A stretch of 64,000 nucleotides of DNA from Protula sp. h YS-2021 (Eukaryota; Annelida; Polychaeta; Sabellida; Serpulidae). This document shows positions 22,282-35,142 of the stretch, in pieces; positions within the stretch are counted from its first letter, which is position 1; each line of letters begins with the position of its first letter. Where the stretch lies: positions 48,323,456 to 48,387,455 of the forward strand of contig OX457026.1 in the NCBI GenBank assembly GCA_949752745.1, in the 5' to 3' direction. The notes beneath the pieces were generated by a model, which was not told the DNA's origin, made no database searches, and saw only the letters and a program-made list of their open reading frames with translations. Both the position numbers and the translations under genes were made by a program.

Positions 22282-24713
22282 TTTTTAGACCGGCCGATTA
22301 TGTCGGGCTAGTCTTATCCCATCAATAGAGGGGTATCCGTCGTCTGTATGTAGTTATGTGTGTAAACTTTGACTTAAAATGCTTCTTCTCTTTCAGTTTT
22401 GATCGGATTCCTTTCAAAATTTACACGAATGTTCTCTAGGTAGGCCTCTCTTTAAAATTTTTTTTTTTGGCCGTGCGCCAAAAATTGGGTAAATGGAGGG
22501 CATTTGAAATTTTTCGGTTGCAAATTTTCAAAACGATTCTTCTCCAACAATGTTGATCAGACTTTCTTTAAATTCTGCACGAATATTCCCTATGTCGGCC
22601 TCTTTTGAAAAATTATTCATTTTGGCGATCTGCCAAAAATTGGCCAAATGGGGGACAGTTTTTAATTTTTTGGTATCTAATTTTCAAATTGCTCCTTCTC
22701 CCACAATTTTGATCAGATTCCTTTCCAATTTTGGATAGTTGTTCTCTAAGTAGACCTCTCTTGAAAAATTACTCTTGTTGGCGATCCGCCAAAAATTCGG
22801 TACATTTGTAATTTCGTGGTTGCCAATTTTCAAAATGTTTCTTCTCTCACAATTTTGATCAAATTTTTTTCACATTTTGCATAAATATTCCCTAGGTAGG
22901 CTCTTTTGAAAAATTACTCATTTTGGCGATCCGCCAACAATTGGACAGATGAGGGACATTTTTAGACCAGCCGACTATGTCGGGCTGGTCTTATCCTATC
23001 AATGGAGGGGTATCCGTCGTCTGTATGTACGTATGTACGTGTGTAAACTTTTACTTAAAATGCTTCTTCTCCTTCAGTTTTGATCGGATTCCTCTCAAAT
23101 TTTACACGAATGGTCTCTAGGTATACCTTCTTTAAATTTTTTTGGCGATCCGCCAAAAATTGGCCAAATGGGGGACATTCGAAATTTTTCGGTTGCCAGT
23201 TTTCAAAATGCTTCTTCTCCCACAATTTTTATCAGATTTCCTTAATATTGTGCACAAATATTTCCTAGAAAGGCTTCTTTTCGAAACTTACTCATTTTGG
23301 CGATCTGCCAAAAATTGGCTAAATGGGGGACATTTTTTAATTTTATGGTATCTAATTTTCAAATTGCTTCTTCTCCCACAATTTTGATCGGATTCCTTTC
23401 CCATTTTAAACAGTTGTTCTCTAGGTAAACTTGTCTTGAAAACTTACTCTTTTTGGCGATCCGCCAAAAATTGGCTAAATGGGGGACATTTGAAATTTTC
23501 TGTTGCCAATTTTCAAAATGCTTCTTCTCCAATAATTTTGATCAGATTTTCTTTATATTTTGCACGAATATTTCCTAGGTAAGTTTCTTTTAAAATTTTA
23601 TCATTTTGACGATCCGCTAAAAATTGACTAAATGGGGGACATTTTTTAATTTTTTGGTATCTAATTTTCAAATTGCTTCTTCTCCAATAATTCTGATCGG
23701 ATTCCTTTTCAGTTTTGAAAAATTGTTCTCTAGACACACTTGTCTTGAGAAACTACTTGTTTTGGCGATCCGCCAAAAATTGGCCAGATTGGATACATTT
23801 GTAATTTCATGGTTGCCAATTTTCAAAATGCTTCTTCTCCGACAATTTGATCAGATTGTCTTCATATTTTGCACAAATATTCCCTACGTAGGCCTCTTTT
23901 TAAACATTACTCATTTTAGGGGATCTGCCGAAAATTGGTTAAATGGGGGACTTTTTTAATTTTTTTTTTGGTATCTAATTTTCAAATTGCTTCTTCGCCT
24001 ACAATTTTGATCAGATTTTCTTCATGTTTTGCACAAATATTCCCTAGGTAGGCCTCTTTTCAAAAATTCCTCATTTTGTCGATTCGCCAAAAATTGGCTA
24101 AATGGGGGACATTTTTTAATTTTTTGGCATTTAATTTTCAAATTGCTTCTCCTCCCACAATTTTGATTGGATTCTTTTGCAATTTTGGAAAGTTGTTCTG
24201 TGGGTACACTTCTCTTGAAAAATTACTCTTTTTGGTGTTTAGCCAAAAATTGGCTAAATGGTTGACATTTGAAATTTTTTGTTGCCAATTTTCAAAATGT
24301 TTCCTCTCCCACAATTTTGATTAGATTTTCTTCAAATTTTGCACGAATATTCCCTAGATAGGCCTCTTTTCGTAAAGTTATTGATTTTGACGATTCGCCA
24401 GAAATTGGCCAAATACATTGTTCGAAGTTATTTTTCTGGGAAAAAAATCTTTGTATGTATTTATCGGTCTATGTTCGGGTCCGTTGCTAAATTAATTATT
24501 TAACTAGCTCATTGTCATCTCGTCCTTTGAAGCCCAATTTTTCAGGGAAATTCTCTTGTTCAAGCACGCCGGAATTGGTTTTATCGCTTTTCGTTAGCTG
24601 GGCCTTTGTTCTTGGACAAGTTTGTACAATGTGACTACCACGATCGGCAACCAGACAAGCTTATTCATAGATTCACTAGATCTCGGCTGGTTACAATGTC
24701 CCTGGACATTCTT
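22282..24713. mobile_element. Hairpin-ended element with ~155-bp tandem monomers (HINE/Pearl-like)
   Basis: It starts with a hairpin (GACCGGCCGATTATGTCGGGCTAGTC, repeated in better form near 22965: GACCAGCC...GGCTGGTC), then GGGGTATCCGTCGTCTGTATG. The centre is a tandem array whose monomers contain GGCGATCCGCCAAAAATTGG, ACATTTGTAATTT and CTTCTTCTCCCACAATTTTG. It ends at CTCGGCTGGTTACAATG then a GTCC...GGAC hairpin and CTTGTTT (24680-24713). The ends contain mutually inverted GACCAGCCGA / TCGGCTGGTC. The structure resembles non-autonomous Helentron-type elements of oysters. Confidence 0.65.
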
Positions 24714-25145
24714 GTTTAATTTTTGGTGTCTAATTTTCAAATTGCTTGTTCTCCTACAATTTTGATCGGATTCCTTTCCAATTTTGGATAGTTGTTCTCT
24801 ACTTAGACCTCTTTTGAAAAATTACTTTTTTTGGCGATCCGCCAAAAATTGGCCAAATTGGTCACATTTGTGATTTTATGGTTGCCAATTTTTAAAATGC
24901 TTTTTTCACACAATTTTGATCCGATTTTCTTCAAATTTTGTACGATTATTTTCCATGTAGTCTTCTTTTAAAAGTTAACTCATTTTGGCGATCAGCCAAA
25001 AATGGCTATATGAGGGGTATTTTTTATTTATTGGCGTTTAATTTAGAAAATGCTTCTTCTCCCACAATGTTTATTGAATTCCTTTCGAATTTTGTACGAT
25101 TCTTCTCCAGTTAGGCCCCTCTTGAAAAAATATTTTTTGGGCGAT
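24714..25145. repeat. ~155-bp monomer array fragment
   Basis: Monomers with TTGGCGATCCGCCAAAAATTGG and ATTTTGATC, continuing into the 51-bp satellite via a GGGCGATCCACCAAAACTTGC junction. Confidence 0.8.
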
Positions 25146-25149
25146 CCAC

Positions 25150-25985
25150 CAAAACTTGCAAGTTGAATAAACATTGTTCCGAAATACGGACCGCGCATCG
25201 ACGCAAGTTTGGTAAACGTGCGCACTGGTTCGAAATCGAACCGCGCATCGACGCAAGTTAAATAAGTGTGCGCACTGGTCACAAATGCAAACCGCGCGTC
25301 AATGCAAGTTAAATAAACATGAGTAGTGGTCCGAAATAATATCCGCGCATCAATGCAAATTAAATAAACATGCGCACTGGTCCGAAATGCGAATTGCTTA
25401 TTAACGCAAGTTAAATAAACATGCGTAGTGGTCCGACATGTGAACAACGCAACAACGCAAGCGAAATAAATATGCACACTTGTGTGAATTGCGAACCACT
25501 CATCAACGGAAGTTGAATATACATGTGTATTGGTCCGAAATGCGAACTGCGCAAGTTTAATAGACATGCGCACTGGTCTAAAATAAGAATCGTGCATCAA
25601 TGCAAATTAAATAAACATGCGCACTGATCCGAAAAGTCAAACGCGCATCAACACAAGCTAAACAAACATGCGCAGTGGTCTGAAATGCGAACGGCTTATC
25701 AACGTAAGTTGAATAAACATGCTCACTGTTCTGAAATGCGAGCCGCGCGTCAATGCAAGTTAAGTAAACATGCGCAGCAAGGCATATTAAATAAACATGC
25801 GCACTGGTTTGCTTTGCGAACCGCACATCAACGCAAGCTAAATAAACAAACGCACTGGTCCGAAATTCGAACAAAGCATAAGGTGAAGCTAAATAAGCAT
25901 GCGTATTTTTGCGAAATGCGAACCCCACATTAACGCAAATTAAACAAGCATGCGCACTGGTCGGAAATGCAAACCTCGCAAAATA
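25150..25985. repeat. 51-bp satellite array, locus 2
   Basis: About sixteen monomers with TTAAATAAACATGCGCACTGG and CGAAATGCGAACCGC. Because 51 is 17 codons, long frames stay open on both strands (for example 25043-25600 on the minus strand), with a repeating THVYLTCVDARFAF-like peptide. These are satellite artefacts unless transcripts show otherwise. Confidence 0.9.
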
Positions 25986-26034
25986 ATAAATACCAAAACA
26001 TTAAAACTTAATTAATGATGTTTTAGACGCGGCG

Positions 26035-26335
26035 TTTTCTTTTTTTCTGGGAAAAAATCTTTGTATGTATTTATCGGTCTATGTTCGGGTCTGTTGCTAA
26101 ATTAATTTTTTAGCTATCTCATTGCCATCTCGTCTTTTGAAGCCCAATATTCAGGGAAATTCCCTTGTTCATGCACGCTGGATTTGGTCATCGCTTTTCG
26201 TTAGCTGGGGCTTTGTCCTTGGACAAACTTGTACAATGTGACTTAGTCAGACTACCACTTTTGGCAACCAGACAAGCTTATTCTTAGATACACTAGATCT
26301 CGGCTGGTCACAATGTCCGTGGACATTCTTGTATT
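26035..26335. repeat. 3' module of hairpin-ended element
   Basis: Near-identical to 24430-24713 and 58065-58362 (TTTGTATGTATTTATCGGTC, TTCGTTAGCTGGG, then CTCGGCTGGTCACAATG and the terminal hairpin). Together with the 51-bp array this is one composite repeat present at least three times. Confidence 0.8.
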
Positions 26336-26439
26336 ATGAGCAGAGTGACTTGTGGGTGATTGAAAATCTGGGGTCTGGCGACTTCTACGATAAATCTTTT
26401 TTTTTGTGTCGAAATAATTTGACTATTATCATATTGTCC

Positions 26440-27163
26440 TTCGTTAGGCTGGTCTTACCACATTAGTAGGGGCATCAGTCGTTTGTAACATCGTACTTCA
26501 AATCCACGAACAATAAAAAAAATTTTATTGCCAATTTTCAAAAGGCTTCACAATCTTGATCACATTTAGCACAAATGTTCAGCAGCCAGTCGTCTCTGAA
26601 AATATTAACGTTTTTGGTGATAATGGGCATTTGTAAATTTTTTCATAGCAAAATTAAAAAAAATGCTTTTCCCACAATTTGGATTGGATTCCTTTCAAAT
26701 TTTATACGAACGTTTACTAGGTAGGTCTCTCCTTAAATTTTTTGGCGATCCACCAGAAATTCGTCAAAGGGGTTCAGTTTTAATCCTTCAGCAACCAGTT
26801 TTCGAAATGCTTCTTCTCCCACAATTTGGATCGCAGTCCTTTATAACCCAGCTGACTTTGTCCAACTGGTTTAGTCCTATCACTACAGGGGCTTGAATGT
26901 ATATGCGTATGTGCATAACTTTTTCTTTAAAATGCTACTCCTACAGTTTTGCTCCAGTGGTTTTGATATTACGCAGGAATGTTCTCTGGGTGGTCTTCCA
27001 CCTGGCTATTACGTTTTTTTTTCGACGATTGACGAAAAACTGACAAAATGTCGGCACTTTTTGTGCCGTTTTGACCCATTTTTAAAATGCTACTCCTCCT
27101 GCAGTTTCACTCCAATCGTTTAGATTTACGCAGGGATGTTCCCCAGGAGTTCGCCTTCCAGGC

Positions 27164-27261
<98 letters not shown>

Positions 27262-27695
27262 GTGTTTCGCCAAAAACTGCCGAAATGGCGGAACTTTGAA
27301 GTTTGGCAAAAACTGGAATAAATGGTAGTAAATAACTGAATTGTCAAACCATTCATTTCTCTCAGTCTTTTTCAAATAGTTATAAAATTTTAATCGAAAG
27401 TTTCTTGGGTGCTTCTCCACCTGGACTTTGCTTTTTTCGCAAATGACAAAAAATTCCGAAATGGTGGAGTTTTAAAAAAATTTTTTATAAAATTGTGTAA
27501 ATATCGGTAAATCTCTGAATCGTCATAACCCAACCTCTCCAACATCCCTTTCTGGTTAGCTTCCATGAATTATGAAAAAGTTACATTCAGAAAGAAAGTT
27601 CTTCATTTTTTGGCCTAACAGTATTCGTTTCAGAGTTTTCTCTCTTTCCTTGTTTGGTAACACGGCTGGGTCATGTCCTTGGACATGCTTGTCAA
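26440..27695. repeat. Degenerate hairpin-ended element copy
   Basis: It starts near GGCTGGTCTTACCACATTAG and has diverged monomers (CTTCTTCTCCCACAATTTGG, GCTACTCCTCCTGCAG). It includes an (ATT)n tract and ends at CACGGCTGGGTCATGTCC TTGGACATGCTTG near 27660-27693. Confidence 0.55.
27164..27260. repeat. (ATT)n microsatellite
   Basis: About 97 bases of uninterrupted ATT repeats. It yields spurious poly-Ile, poly-Leu and poly-Asn frames. Confidence 0.97.
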
Positions 27696-27841
27696 CTGTG
27701 TAAGATTTTCAAATTGCTTCTCGACAATTTTGATCGGATTGCCTTCCTATTTTGAACAACAAATCGACAGGCTTTCTTGTCATTTCTTGAAACTTCTTTT
27801 TGGTGATGCAGAAGAAAATTAAGAAAATGGGAAGCATTTTT

Positions 27842-30745
27842 TAGACCAGCCGACTATGTCGGACTAGTCTTATCTTATCAATAGAGGGGTATCCGTCGTC
27901 TGTATGTACATATGTACGTATGTACGTATGCATGTACGTGTGTAAACTTTTACTTAAAGTGCTTCTTCTCCTTCAGTATTGATCGGATTCCTCTAAAATT
28001 ATACACGAATGTTCTCAAGGTAGGCCTCTCTTTAAAAATTATTTGGCTAAATAGGGGACATTTGAAATTTTTCGGTTGCCAATACTCAAAATGCTTCTTC
28101 TCCCACAATTTTGATCACATTTTCGTCAAATTTTGCACGAATATTTCCTAGATAGGCCTCTTTTGAATAGTTACTTATTTTGGCGATCCGCCAAAAATTG
28201 GTTAAATGGGGGGCATTTTTTAATTTTTGGTGTCAAATTTTCAAATTGCTTCTTCTCCCACAATTTGGATCCGATTCCTTGCCAATTTTCGATAGCTGTT
28301 TTCTAGGTAGATCTCTCTTGAGAAATTACTCTTTTTGGTGATCCACCAAAAATTGGCCAAATGGGGGACATTTGTAATTTTGTGGTTGCCAATTTTCAAA
28401 GTACTTCTTCTCCCACAATTTTGAACAGATTTTCTTCAAATTTTGCACGAATATTTCCTAGATAAGTCTCTTGTGAAAAATTACTCATTTTGGCGATCCG
28501 GCGAAAATTGGCTAAATGGGGGATATTTTTTAATTTTTTGGTGTCAAATTTTCAAATTGCTTCTTCTCCCACAATTTTAATCAGATTCCTTTCCAATTTT
28601 GGATAGTTGTTCTCTAGATAGACCTCTCTTGAAAAATTACTCTTTTTGGCGATCCACAAAAATTGGCCAAATGGGGGACATTTGTAATTTTGGGGTTGCT
28701 AATTTTCAAAATGCTTCTCATACCACAATTTTGATCAGATTTTCTTCAAATTTTGCACGAATATTCTCTAGGAAGGCCTCTTTTCAGAAAGTACTCACTT
28801 TGGCAATCCGGCAAAAATTGGCCAAATGGGGGACATTTTTTAATTTTTTGGTGTCAAATTTTCAAATTGCTTCTTCTCTTACAATTTGATCGGATTCCTT
28901 TCCAATTTTAGACAATTTTTCTCTGGGTAGTCCTCTCTTGAAAAATTACTCTTTTTGGCGATCCGCCAAAAATTGGCCAAATGGGGGACATTTTTAAATT
29001 TTTTTATTTACAATTTTCAAATTGCTTCTTCTCCCACAATTTTGATCGGATTCCTTTTCAATTTTTGATAGTTCTTCTCAAGGTACATCTCTCTTGAAAA
29101 CTTACCTTTTTTGGCGATCCGCTAAAAATTGGCTAAATGGGGGACATTTTTAATTTTGTGGTTGCCAATTTTCAAAATGCTTCTTCTGACAAAATTTGGA
29201 TCACATTATCTTGAAATTTTGCACGAATATTCCCTAGATTAACCTCTTTCGAAAATTAACTCATTTTGGCGATATGCCAAAATTGGCAAAATGGGGGACA
29301 TTTTTTATTCTTTTGTGTCAAATTTTCAAATTGAGTCTTCTCCCACAATTTTGATTGGATTCTTTTCCAATATAGGATACTTGTTCTCTAGATAGACCTC
29401 TCTTGAAAAAGTACTCTTTTGGCGATCCGCCAAAAATTGGCCAAATGGAGGACATTTGTAATTTTGTGGTTGCCAATTTTCAAAATGCTTCTTCTCCCAC
29501 AATTTTGATCACATTTTCTTCAAATTTTGCACCAATATTCCCTAGTTTGATCTGTTTTGAAAAATAACTCGTTCTGGCGATCCGCAAAAAAGTGGCTAAA
29601 TGGGGGACATTTTTTAATTTTTTGGTGTCAAATTTTCAAATTGCTTCTTCTCTCGCAATTTTGATCCAATTTTTTTCCGATTTTGGATACTTTTTTGCTA
29701 GATAGAATTCTCTTGGAAAATTGCTCTTTTTGGTGATCGGCCCAAAATTGGCCAAATGAGTGACATTTGTAATTTTGTGGTTGCCAATTTTCAAAATGAT
29801 TCTTCTCCCACAATTTTGATCATATTTTCTTTAAATTTTGCACCAATATTCCCTAGTTTGACCTGTTTTGAAAAATTACTTGTTTTGGCGATCCGCCAAA
29901 AATTGGCCAAATGGGGGATATTTTTTAATTTTTTGGTGTCAAATTTTCAAATTGCTTCTTCTCCCACAATTTTGATCGGATTCTTTTCCAATTTTGGATA
30001 CTTGTTCTCTGGTAGACCTCTCTTGAAAAATAACTCTTTTTGGCGATCCGCCAAAAATTGGCCAAATGGGAGACATTTGTAATTTTGTGGTTGCCAATTT
30101 TCAAAATGCTTCTTCTCCCACAATTTCGATCACATTTTCTTCAAATTTTGGTCCAATATTCCCTAGATTGATCTCTTTTGAAAAATTATTCGTTTTGGCG
30201 ATTCGCCAAAAATTGGCTAAATGGTGAACATTTTTTAATTTTTTGGTGTAAAATTTTCAAATTGCTTTCCCTCCCACAATTTTGATCGGATGCTTTTCCG
30301 ATTTTGGATACTTGTTCTCTGGGTAGACGTCTCTTGAAAAGTTGGTCTTTTTGGTGATCAGCCCAAAATTGGCCAAATGGGGGACATTTGTAATTTTGTG
30401 GTTGCAAATTTTCAAAATGCTTTTCATCCCACAATTTTGATCAGATTTTCTTCAAATTTTGCACGAATACTCCCTAGGTAGGCCTCTTTGAAAAATTCCT
30501 CATTTTGGCGATCCGCCAAAAATTGGCCAAATGAGGGATATTTTTTACTTTTTTCCCCTTGTGAAAGAATTGAAAGAATGACTCCTCATCAACCACAACT
30601 ACACCGATCAAGTGAGCGAATATTTTCTCCATTCAGTTACGGCTTTTTTCGTAACCGCTGTCTGCGAATTTGATCATGATTTTGTCTGTAATTCCTGGAT
30701 ATATATTCTGTAGGTCACGGCTGGTCACCATGTCCCTGGAAATGC
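27842..30745. mobile_element. Hairpin-ended element with A/B alternating ~155-bp monomers
   Basis: The start hairpin is GACCAGCCGACTATGTCGGAC at 27843. About sixteen monomers follow in which two types alternate. One has ACATTTTTTAATTTTTTGG and CAAATTGCTTCTTCTCCC, the other has ACATTTGTAATTTTGTGG and CAAAATGCTTCTTC. Like landmarks recur every ~310 bases (28211, 28521, 28828; 28363, 28673), so the unit is a dimer. It ends near 30745 with CACGGCTGGTCACCATGTCC. No gene is carried. Confidence 0.75.
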
Positions 30746-31630
30746 ATTATATTTTTTGTAGCCAAGTCATAAAATGCTTATATTCCACTATTAGGATCGG
30801 ATTGGATTCAAATTTTATAAGACCGTTACTAGTTAAGTCTGTCTTGAAATTCTTTGTTGGGCGATCTGCCTAATATAGGCCAAGTGGCTCGCATTGTGTA
30901 ATTTTTGGTAGCCAGTTTACCAATGGCCTTTTCTTCCACAATTTTGATCGGATTGCCTTCAAATTTTGCACAACGTTCATTAGGCTGTCCTTTCTTGGAA
31001 AGGTATATTTTTGGCGATCCGCCAAAAATTGGCTTAATGGCCGGGGGGGGGGGGGGGCATTTGACAAAAAAAATAGTAGCCAATTTTTAAAATGCTTCTT
31101 CTCTCACAATATTGATAGGATTCCTTTCCAGTTTTGTGTGAATGTCTGCTATGTGATTCTCTTGAAAAATTATTTTTTTGTCAGTCCGTCAAAAGTTGAC
31201 CAAGTCGCGATTCTCCAAAACTTCGCCAGTTTGCGGCATTTAAAATCTTTTTGTGTTCTAAAATGTGCTGCCTGCTTCGGTTTGATTGAATTTACTCGAA
31301 ATTTTAGAATGTTACTGCTCTTGTAATGTTTTCTTTAAAAAAATACTCTTTTGGATTACCTGCAACATTTAGCCTCATGCCGCCGTTTGAAAGTTTTAGG
31401 GATCAAACTAGTTCGTGTGCAAGTAATTTTAGTCAGATTACTTTCGTTTTTAGGTGTAGTCCAACGTTAGAACTTCTTTGAAATTTACTGAGAGCCGCCA
31501 GGGATTAAGCAAGAGCCGGCCGTAAAAAATCAGTAACTAGTTTTTTCATGTGACACTTAGACAATGCAAGCCTATTGATACTGAATTCACTACATCTCGG
31601 CTGATCAGAGTGTCCCTGGGCGTTCCGTTA
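30746..31630. repeat. Diverged monomers and another 3' terminus
   Basis: Further ~155-bp-like monomers (GGATTGCCTTCAAATTTTGC, TTGGCGATCCGCCAAAAATT) and a terminus CATCTCGGCTGATCAGAGTGTCC at about 31590-31625. A G-run lies at 31044-31058. Confidence 0.6.
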
Positions 31631-32007
31631 AACTTTTCGCAAGAAATATATATTGCAGATGTGGAACATTGTAGTATAAACGAAGCAGGCGAAATATGGC
31701 GCAGTGGCACTTTGTGAACAATTGATAAAAAATTACATACTTTGCATAGATACAGATTTGAGGTGGGGTGGGGGCACTTCTCGAGACAAATTCTCAGTAC
31801 CTATAAAGCCAAGCTCGTTGAAACACTACACAGTGAAAAAATATATGTAGTGCAGGTGTACACCGTTGAAATATTTTGAAATCGGCTTAAGGCTGAAATG
31901 TCGGCGCGTTGTAAAAAGAAAATATAAATAATTATACATTTTGCATCGAGATTTGAGTTTTGTCCAGACGAGGTCACAGAAACTGTAAGACTATAATATA
32001 TTTATGT

Positions 32008-33362
32008 TACAGGCAAAATGTCAAATCAGGCATATTATAATCTGCCTGAAAATTTCAGGCGGATTGTGAAATTCCTGCTTCGACCAGGCACATTGTAATC
32101 TGCCTAATATTGTTAGGCAGATTGTAATCTGCATGATTTTGGAGCCTGAAAATTTGACAATTTGCCTGAAATGAAAGGAACGTTTGTAATCATGATCCAC
32201 CCCATTCATAACCGGCTGTTTCATGCGATTTGGTTGTTACCTATTCAAATATGTGATCGTAAGAATAAATGGTGATTGATGTGCGATTGATGTGATCAAT
32301 TGTAATTAAATAGAGGAAAATATTTGGTTATGATCATGCATAGCACTAGTTTTTTAGTATCTGCTCACGCGTTTTATGGGATTTGGTTCTCACTTATTCT
32401 AATATGTGACCGTAGGGATAAAAAGCGATTGATGTATATAATTGCAATTGAATACATGTGCGTGGTTGGTTTTGTTCGTTCGTTTAATGTGATTTGTTTA
32501 CCACTTGCTTCCTTTTCTGCCTAGAGTTATTACACCTGCATAATGCTATTGATATGTTTAAATGCAATTTCTAATTGCAATTTCTTGGTTAAGTAAATGC
32601 GCGACTTTATTGCTGATTGCTTTGTTTTATGTCTTGATTGATCACACTTTTACAGTAGTGTGATTGAATGCAATTGGAAATTGCCATTTCTTGATAAATA
32701 AATACAATGATAAAAATCTCAATCCAGCCCCCCCCCCCTCACACACCTCTATGATGTATTATATTTTGAGATCAACATGCCGATGTAGCTTCCTAATTCT
32801 TACTCCTCCGGTGTTTTTGCGGGATATTTTGTGCACAGTATAAATAGGGGCGTGAAAAATTGACACCTCATAAATACATTTACAGTGTTACATATATATA
32901 TATATATTTTAGTTAGTACAATAAATAGAAAAAATATTTGCGTTTAATTGCATGCACTCTCAAAAACCCCATAGATCGATACAATTGCATTTAAATACAT
33001 TGCTGCAGTTGCGATAAGTAACAATAGAAAATACACGACAATCAAATCGCATGAAAAGCGCAAGCGGAGCCATTGTTCACTCCCATTTAATTGCAATTGA
33101 CCACATCAATCACCTTCCATTCCTACGATCACATATTTGAATAGACAACAACAAATCGCATGGGGGGGTTATGATTACAAACGTTCCTTTCATTTCAGGC
33201 AAATTGTGGAATTTTTCAGGCTTCAAAATCAGGCAGATTACAATCTGCCTAATAGTTTTAGGCAGGTTACAATGTGCCTGGTCCAAGCAGGAATTTAACA
33301 ATCTGCCTGAAATTTTCAGGCAGATTATAATCTGCCTGATTTGACAGTTTGCCTGTAACATA
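32008..33362. mobile_element. Non-autonomous TIR element rich in AGGCAGATTGTAATCTGCCT palindromes
   Basis: The left ~220 bases (32010-32225) match the inverse of 33160-33360. The ends are TTACAGGCAAAATGTCAAATC and GATTTGACAGTTTGCCTGTAA. Each TIR holds the self-complementary AGGCAGATTGTAATCTGCCT-type motif several times, so each end can fold on its own. Weaker inverted similarity continues inward (GATTGATGTGATCAATTGTAATT and its inverse). No transposase is seen. Confidence 0.75.
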
Positions 33363-34902
33363 TATATGCTGCGGATATGCAACGCTGTTTTATTTCTTAT
33401 TTTTTAAATCGCCCGAAAATTGACAGAGCGACACTTTGTGAAATATTGATAAAAATCCACACATTTTGCATCAAGGCTTGGTATTTTTGTCCACAGAAAA
33501 TCTAGGAATCTATAAGGCCAGCTTGAAAGTTTGAAAACGTATCAGTACCACGTTAAAGCCATAATAAACACCAAATAAAATGGCATCTTCTGCCACAGTT
33601 TTGATTGGATACCTTTCAAATTCTGTATGAATGTTTTCTAGGAGATTGTCTCGGCAAAGTACCTGTTTTGGTGATTCGCAAAAAATGGGCAAATGCTGCC
33701 ATTTTGACAGTTTTGTCAGCCAGTTTCAAAATGCTTTTTCTCCTACAATTTTAACCTAATTCCTTTCAAATTTTCTACGACTGTTTCTTAGATGGCCTTC
33801 TCTAGAAGAATTATTATATGTCTCCCCATAAGGGAGACATATATAGCAGTTGTATGTGTCCGCCCGTCTGTCCGTCTTGCCATCCGTCTGTCCGCAGTGA
33901 GTTCTTATGAAATTAAGAGTCGATTTTTCTCAAAACATACATACATATTGGGGTACATGTGTTTTAAAGCCCGTTCAACCTTTTTCTCTAACGGAACTTT
34001 AAGTATTATAATTGGGTGGTTTTTACTTAGCTGAAGTGTAGAGCGGTACCGGAATAACAAGTTCTATCCTGATGATTTGAAATTAAGCTTTATTAATGCA
34101 ACTTTTAAACCCAACTTTAATTCACAAAGACCAAGCGCACACACCCCCTGCGCTGTGGTCAAAACCATCTCTTATATATCTTCTACCCAGACAGTAGACT
34201 AGTTACAAAGATTGACTGATTGGACGAATGTAAATTACATACATTTTACTTCCAATGAAAACTTAACAGACATCACGATTCGAAGGGATGACTCCAACAT
34301 AATTTAGTCTGACTTCGATTTTCGCTTCGATTTTATATATTTTTATCTAACAACAACTCACATGACGAACATGATTTATTAATTCATTTTTCCCTTAAGA
34401 CCCGTGAGTCACTCTTCTAAAGGAAACATTATAAAACCATCAAAGCGTCTGGAAACGATTTACTTCTTTTGACTATTGAATTTTAATGCAATATAAGAAC
34501 AAGAGAAGAAAACCAGTAAGCCATACAATCTAAAATCCCAACGATTAAGTAGACACATAATCCTATTTACAAGAACAAAGAAGGACCAACCTGTTACATC
34601 ACGCCATTTCCAATCGGTAAATAAAGTTTCCTTTCAGCCGTCAATTCGACTCAGCCAATAATATCCTGACCGCTAAATAATTATTTTTCAATATTATTAA
34701 CAAATCACCATTTCATCCACTGAACACATGTCTAGATGATGCCTGTGTTATTTTTTTTGTTCCTCCAAAAATTCAATTCTATTTTTGGCAAATTGTTGAA
34801 CATTGTTGCATTTGTTTTACTTTGGCAGACTAGATTTTCAAAACTGTTCGTTGGATAAGGCTCAGACGTCGCAAGAAGATCACACATATAGCGCAAATGT
34901 AT
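33363..34902. other. Repeat fragments, no gene
   Basis: 33580-33780 has diverged ~155-bp monomers. 33818-33850 is a start hairpin (ATGTCTCCCC...GGGAGACATA) followed by CCGCCCGTCTGTCCGTC, the 5' end of another repeat family. 34030-34850 has nothing recognised. 34850-34902 is a unit also present right of the Polinton (55090-55170). Confidence 0.5.
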
Positions 34903-34908
34903 ACTGCA
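34903..34908. other. Target-site duplication, left (ACTGCA)
   Basis: ACTGCA directly precedes the first base of the Polinton and is repeated exactly at 54992-54997. Six-base duplications are the hallmark of Polinton/Maverick integration. Confidence 0.95.
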
Positions 34909-34967
34909 AGTAGGGGAGAAGTGGGGTTCCGAAAACAGGAAGTGACGTTATAATGACGTCAGGAGGT

Positions 34968-34997
34968 GTTTTCGGAGCCCCATGGGGTTCCGAAAAC
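34968..34997. promoter_or_regulatory. 30-bp near-palindrome in TIR, copy 1
   Basis: GTTTTCGGAGCCCC then ATGGGGTTCCGAAAAC, a palindrome with a single mismatched pair. Copies: 34968-34997, 35113-35142, 54758-54787 and 54903-54932. The extreme terminus carries a half-site (GGGGTTCCGAAAACA). A binding site for the integrase or terminal protein, or a hairpin used at ends, is plausible; this is inference. Confidence 0.7.
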
Positions 34998-35112
34998 AGT
35001 GACGTCATATTGACGTCATATTGACGTCATATGGTTGACATATGGTTGTCATATGGTTGTCATATGGTTATCATATGGTTGCCATATGAACGTCATAATG
35101 GCGTCATGAGGT

Positions 35113-35142
35113 GTTTTCGGAGCCCCATGGGGTTCCGAAAAC
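35113..35142. promoter_or_regulatory. 30-bp near-palindrome in TIR, copy 2
   Basis: Identical to the copy 145 bases outward and followed by the same GTGACGTCATATT. Confidence 0.7.

Noticed and set aside
25043..25600. 185-codon minus-strand ORF with a 17-residue repeat
   Set aside because: Entirely inside the 51-bp satellite; the period is a multiple of three, so openness is expected without selection.
27126..27356. Poly-Asn, poly-Ile and poly-Leu ORFs
   Set aside because: Direct product of the (ATT)n microsatellite.
35113..35142. 30-bp TIR palindromes as transcription terminators
   Set aside because: They sit in both TIRs far from gene ends and resemble the half-site at the terminus; binding or replication sites are more likely.
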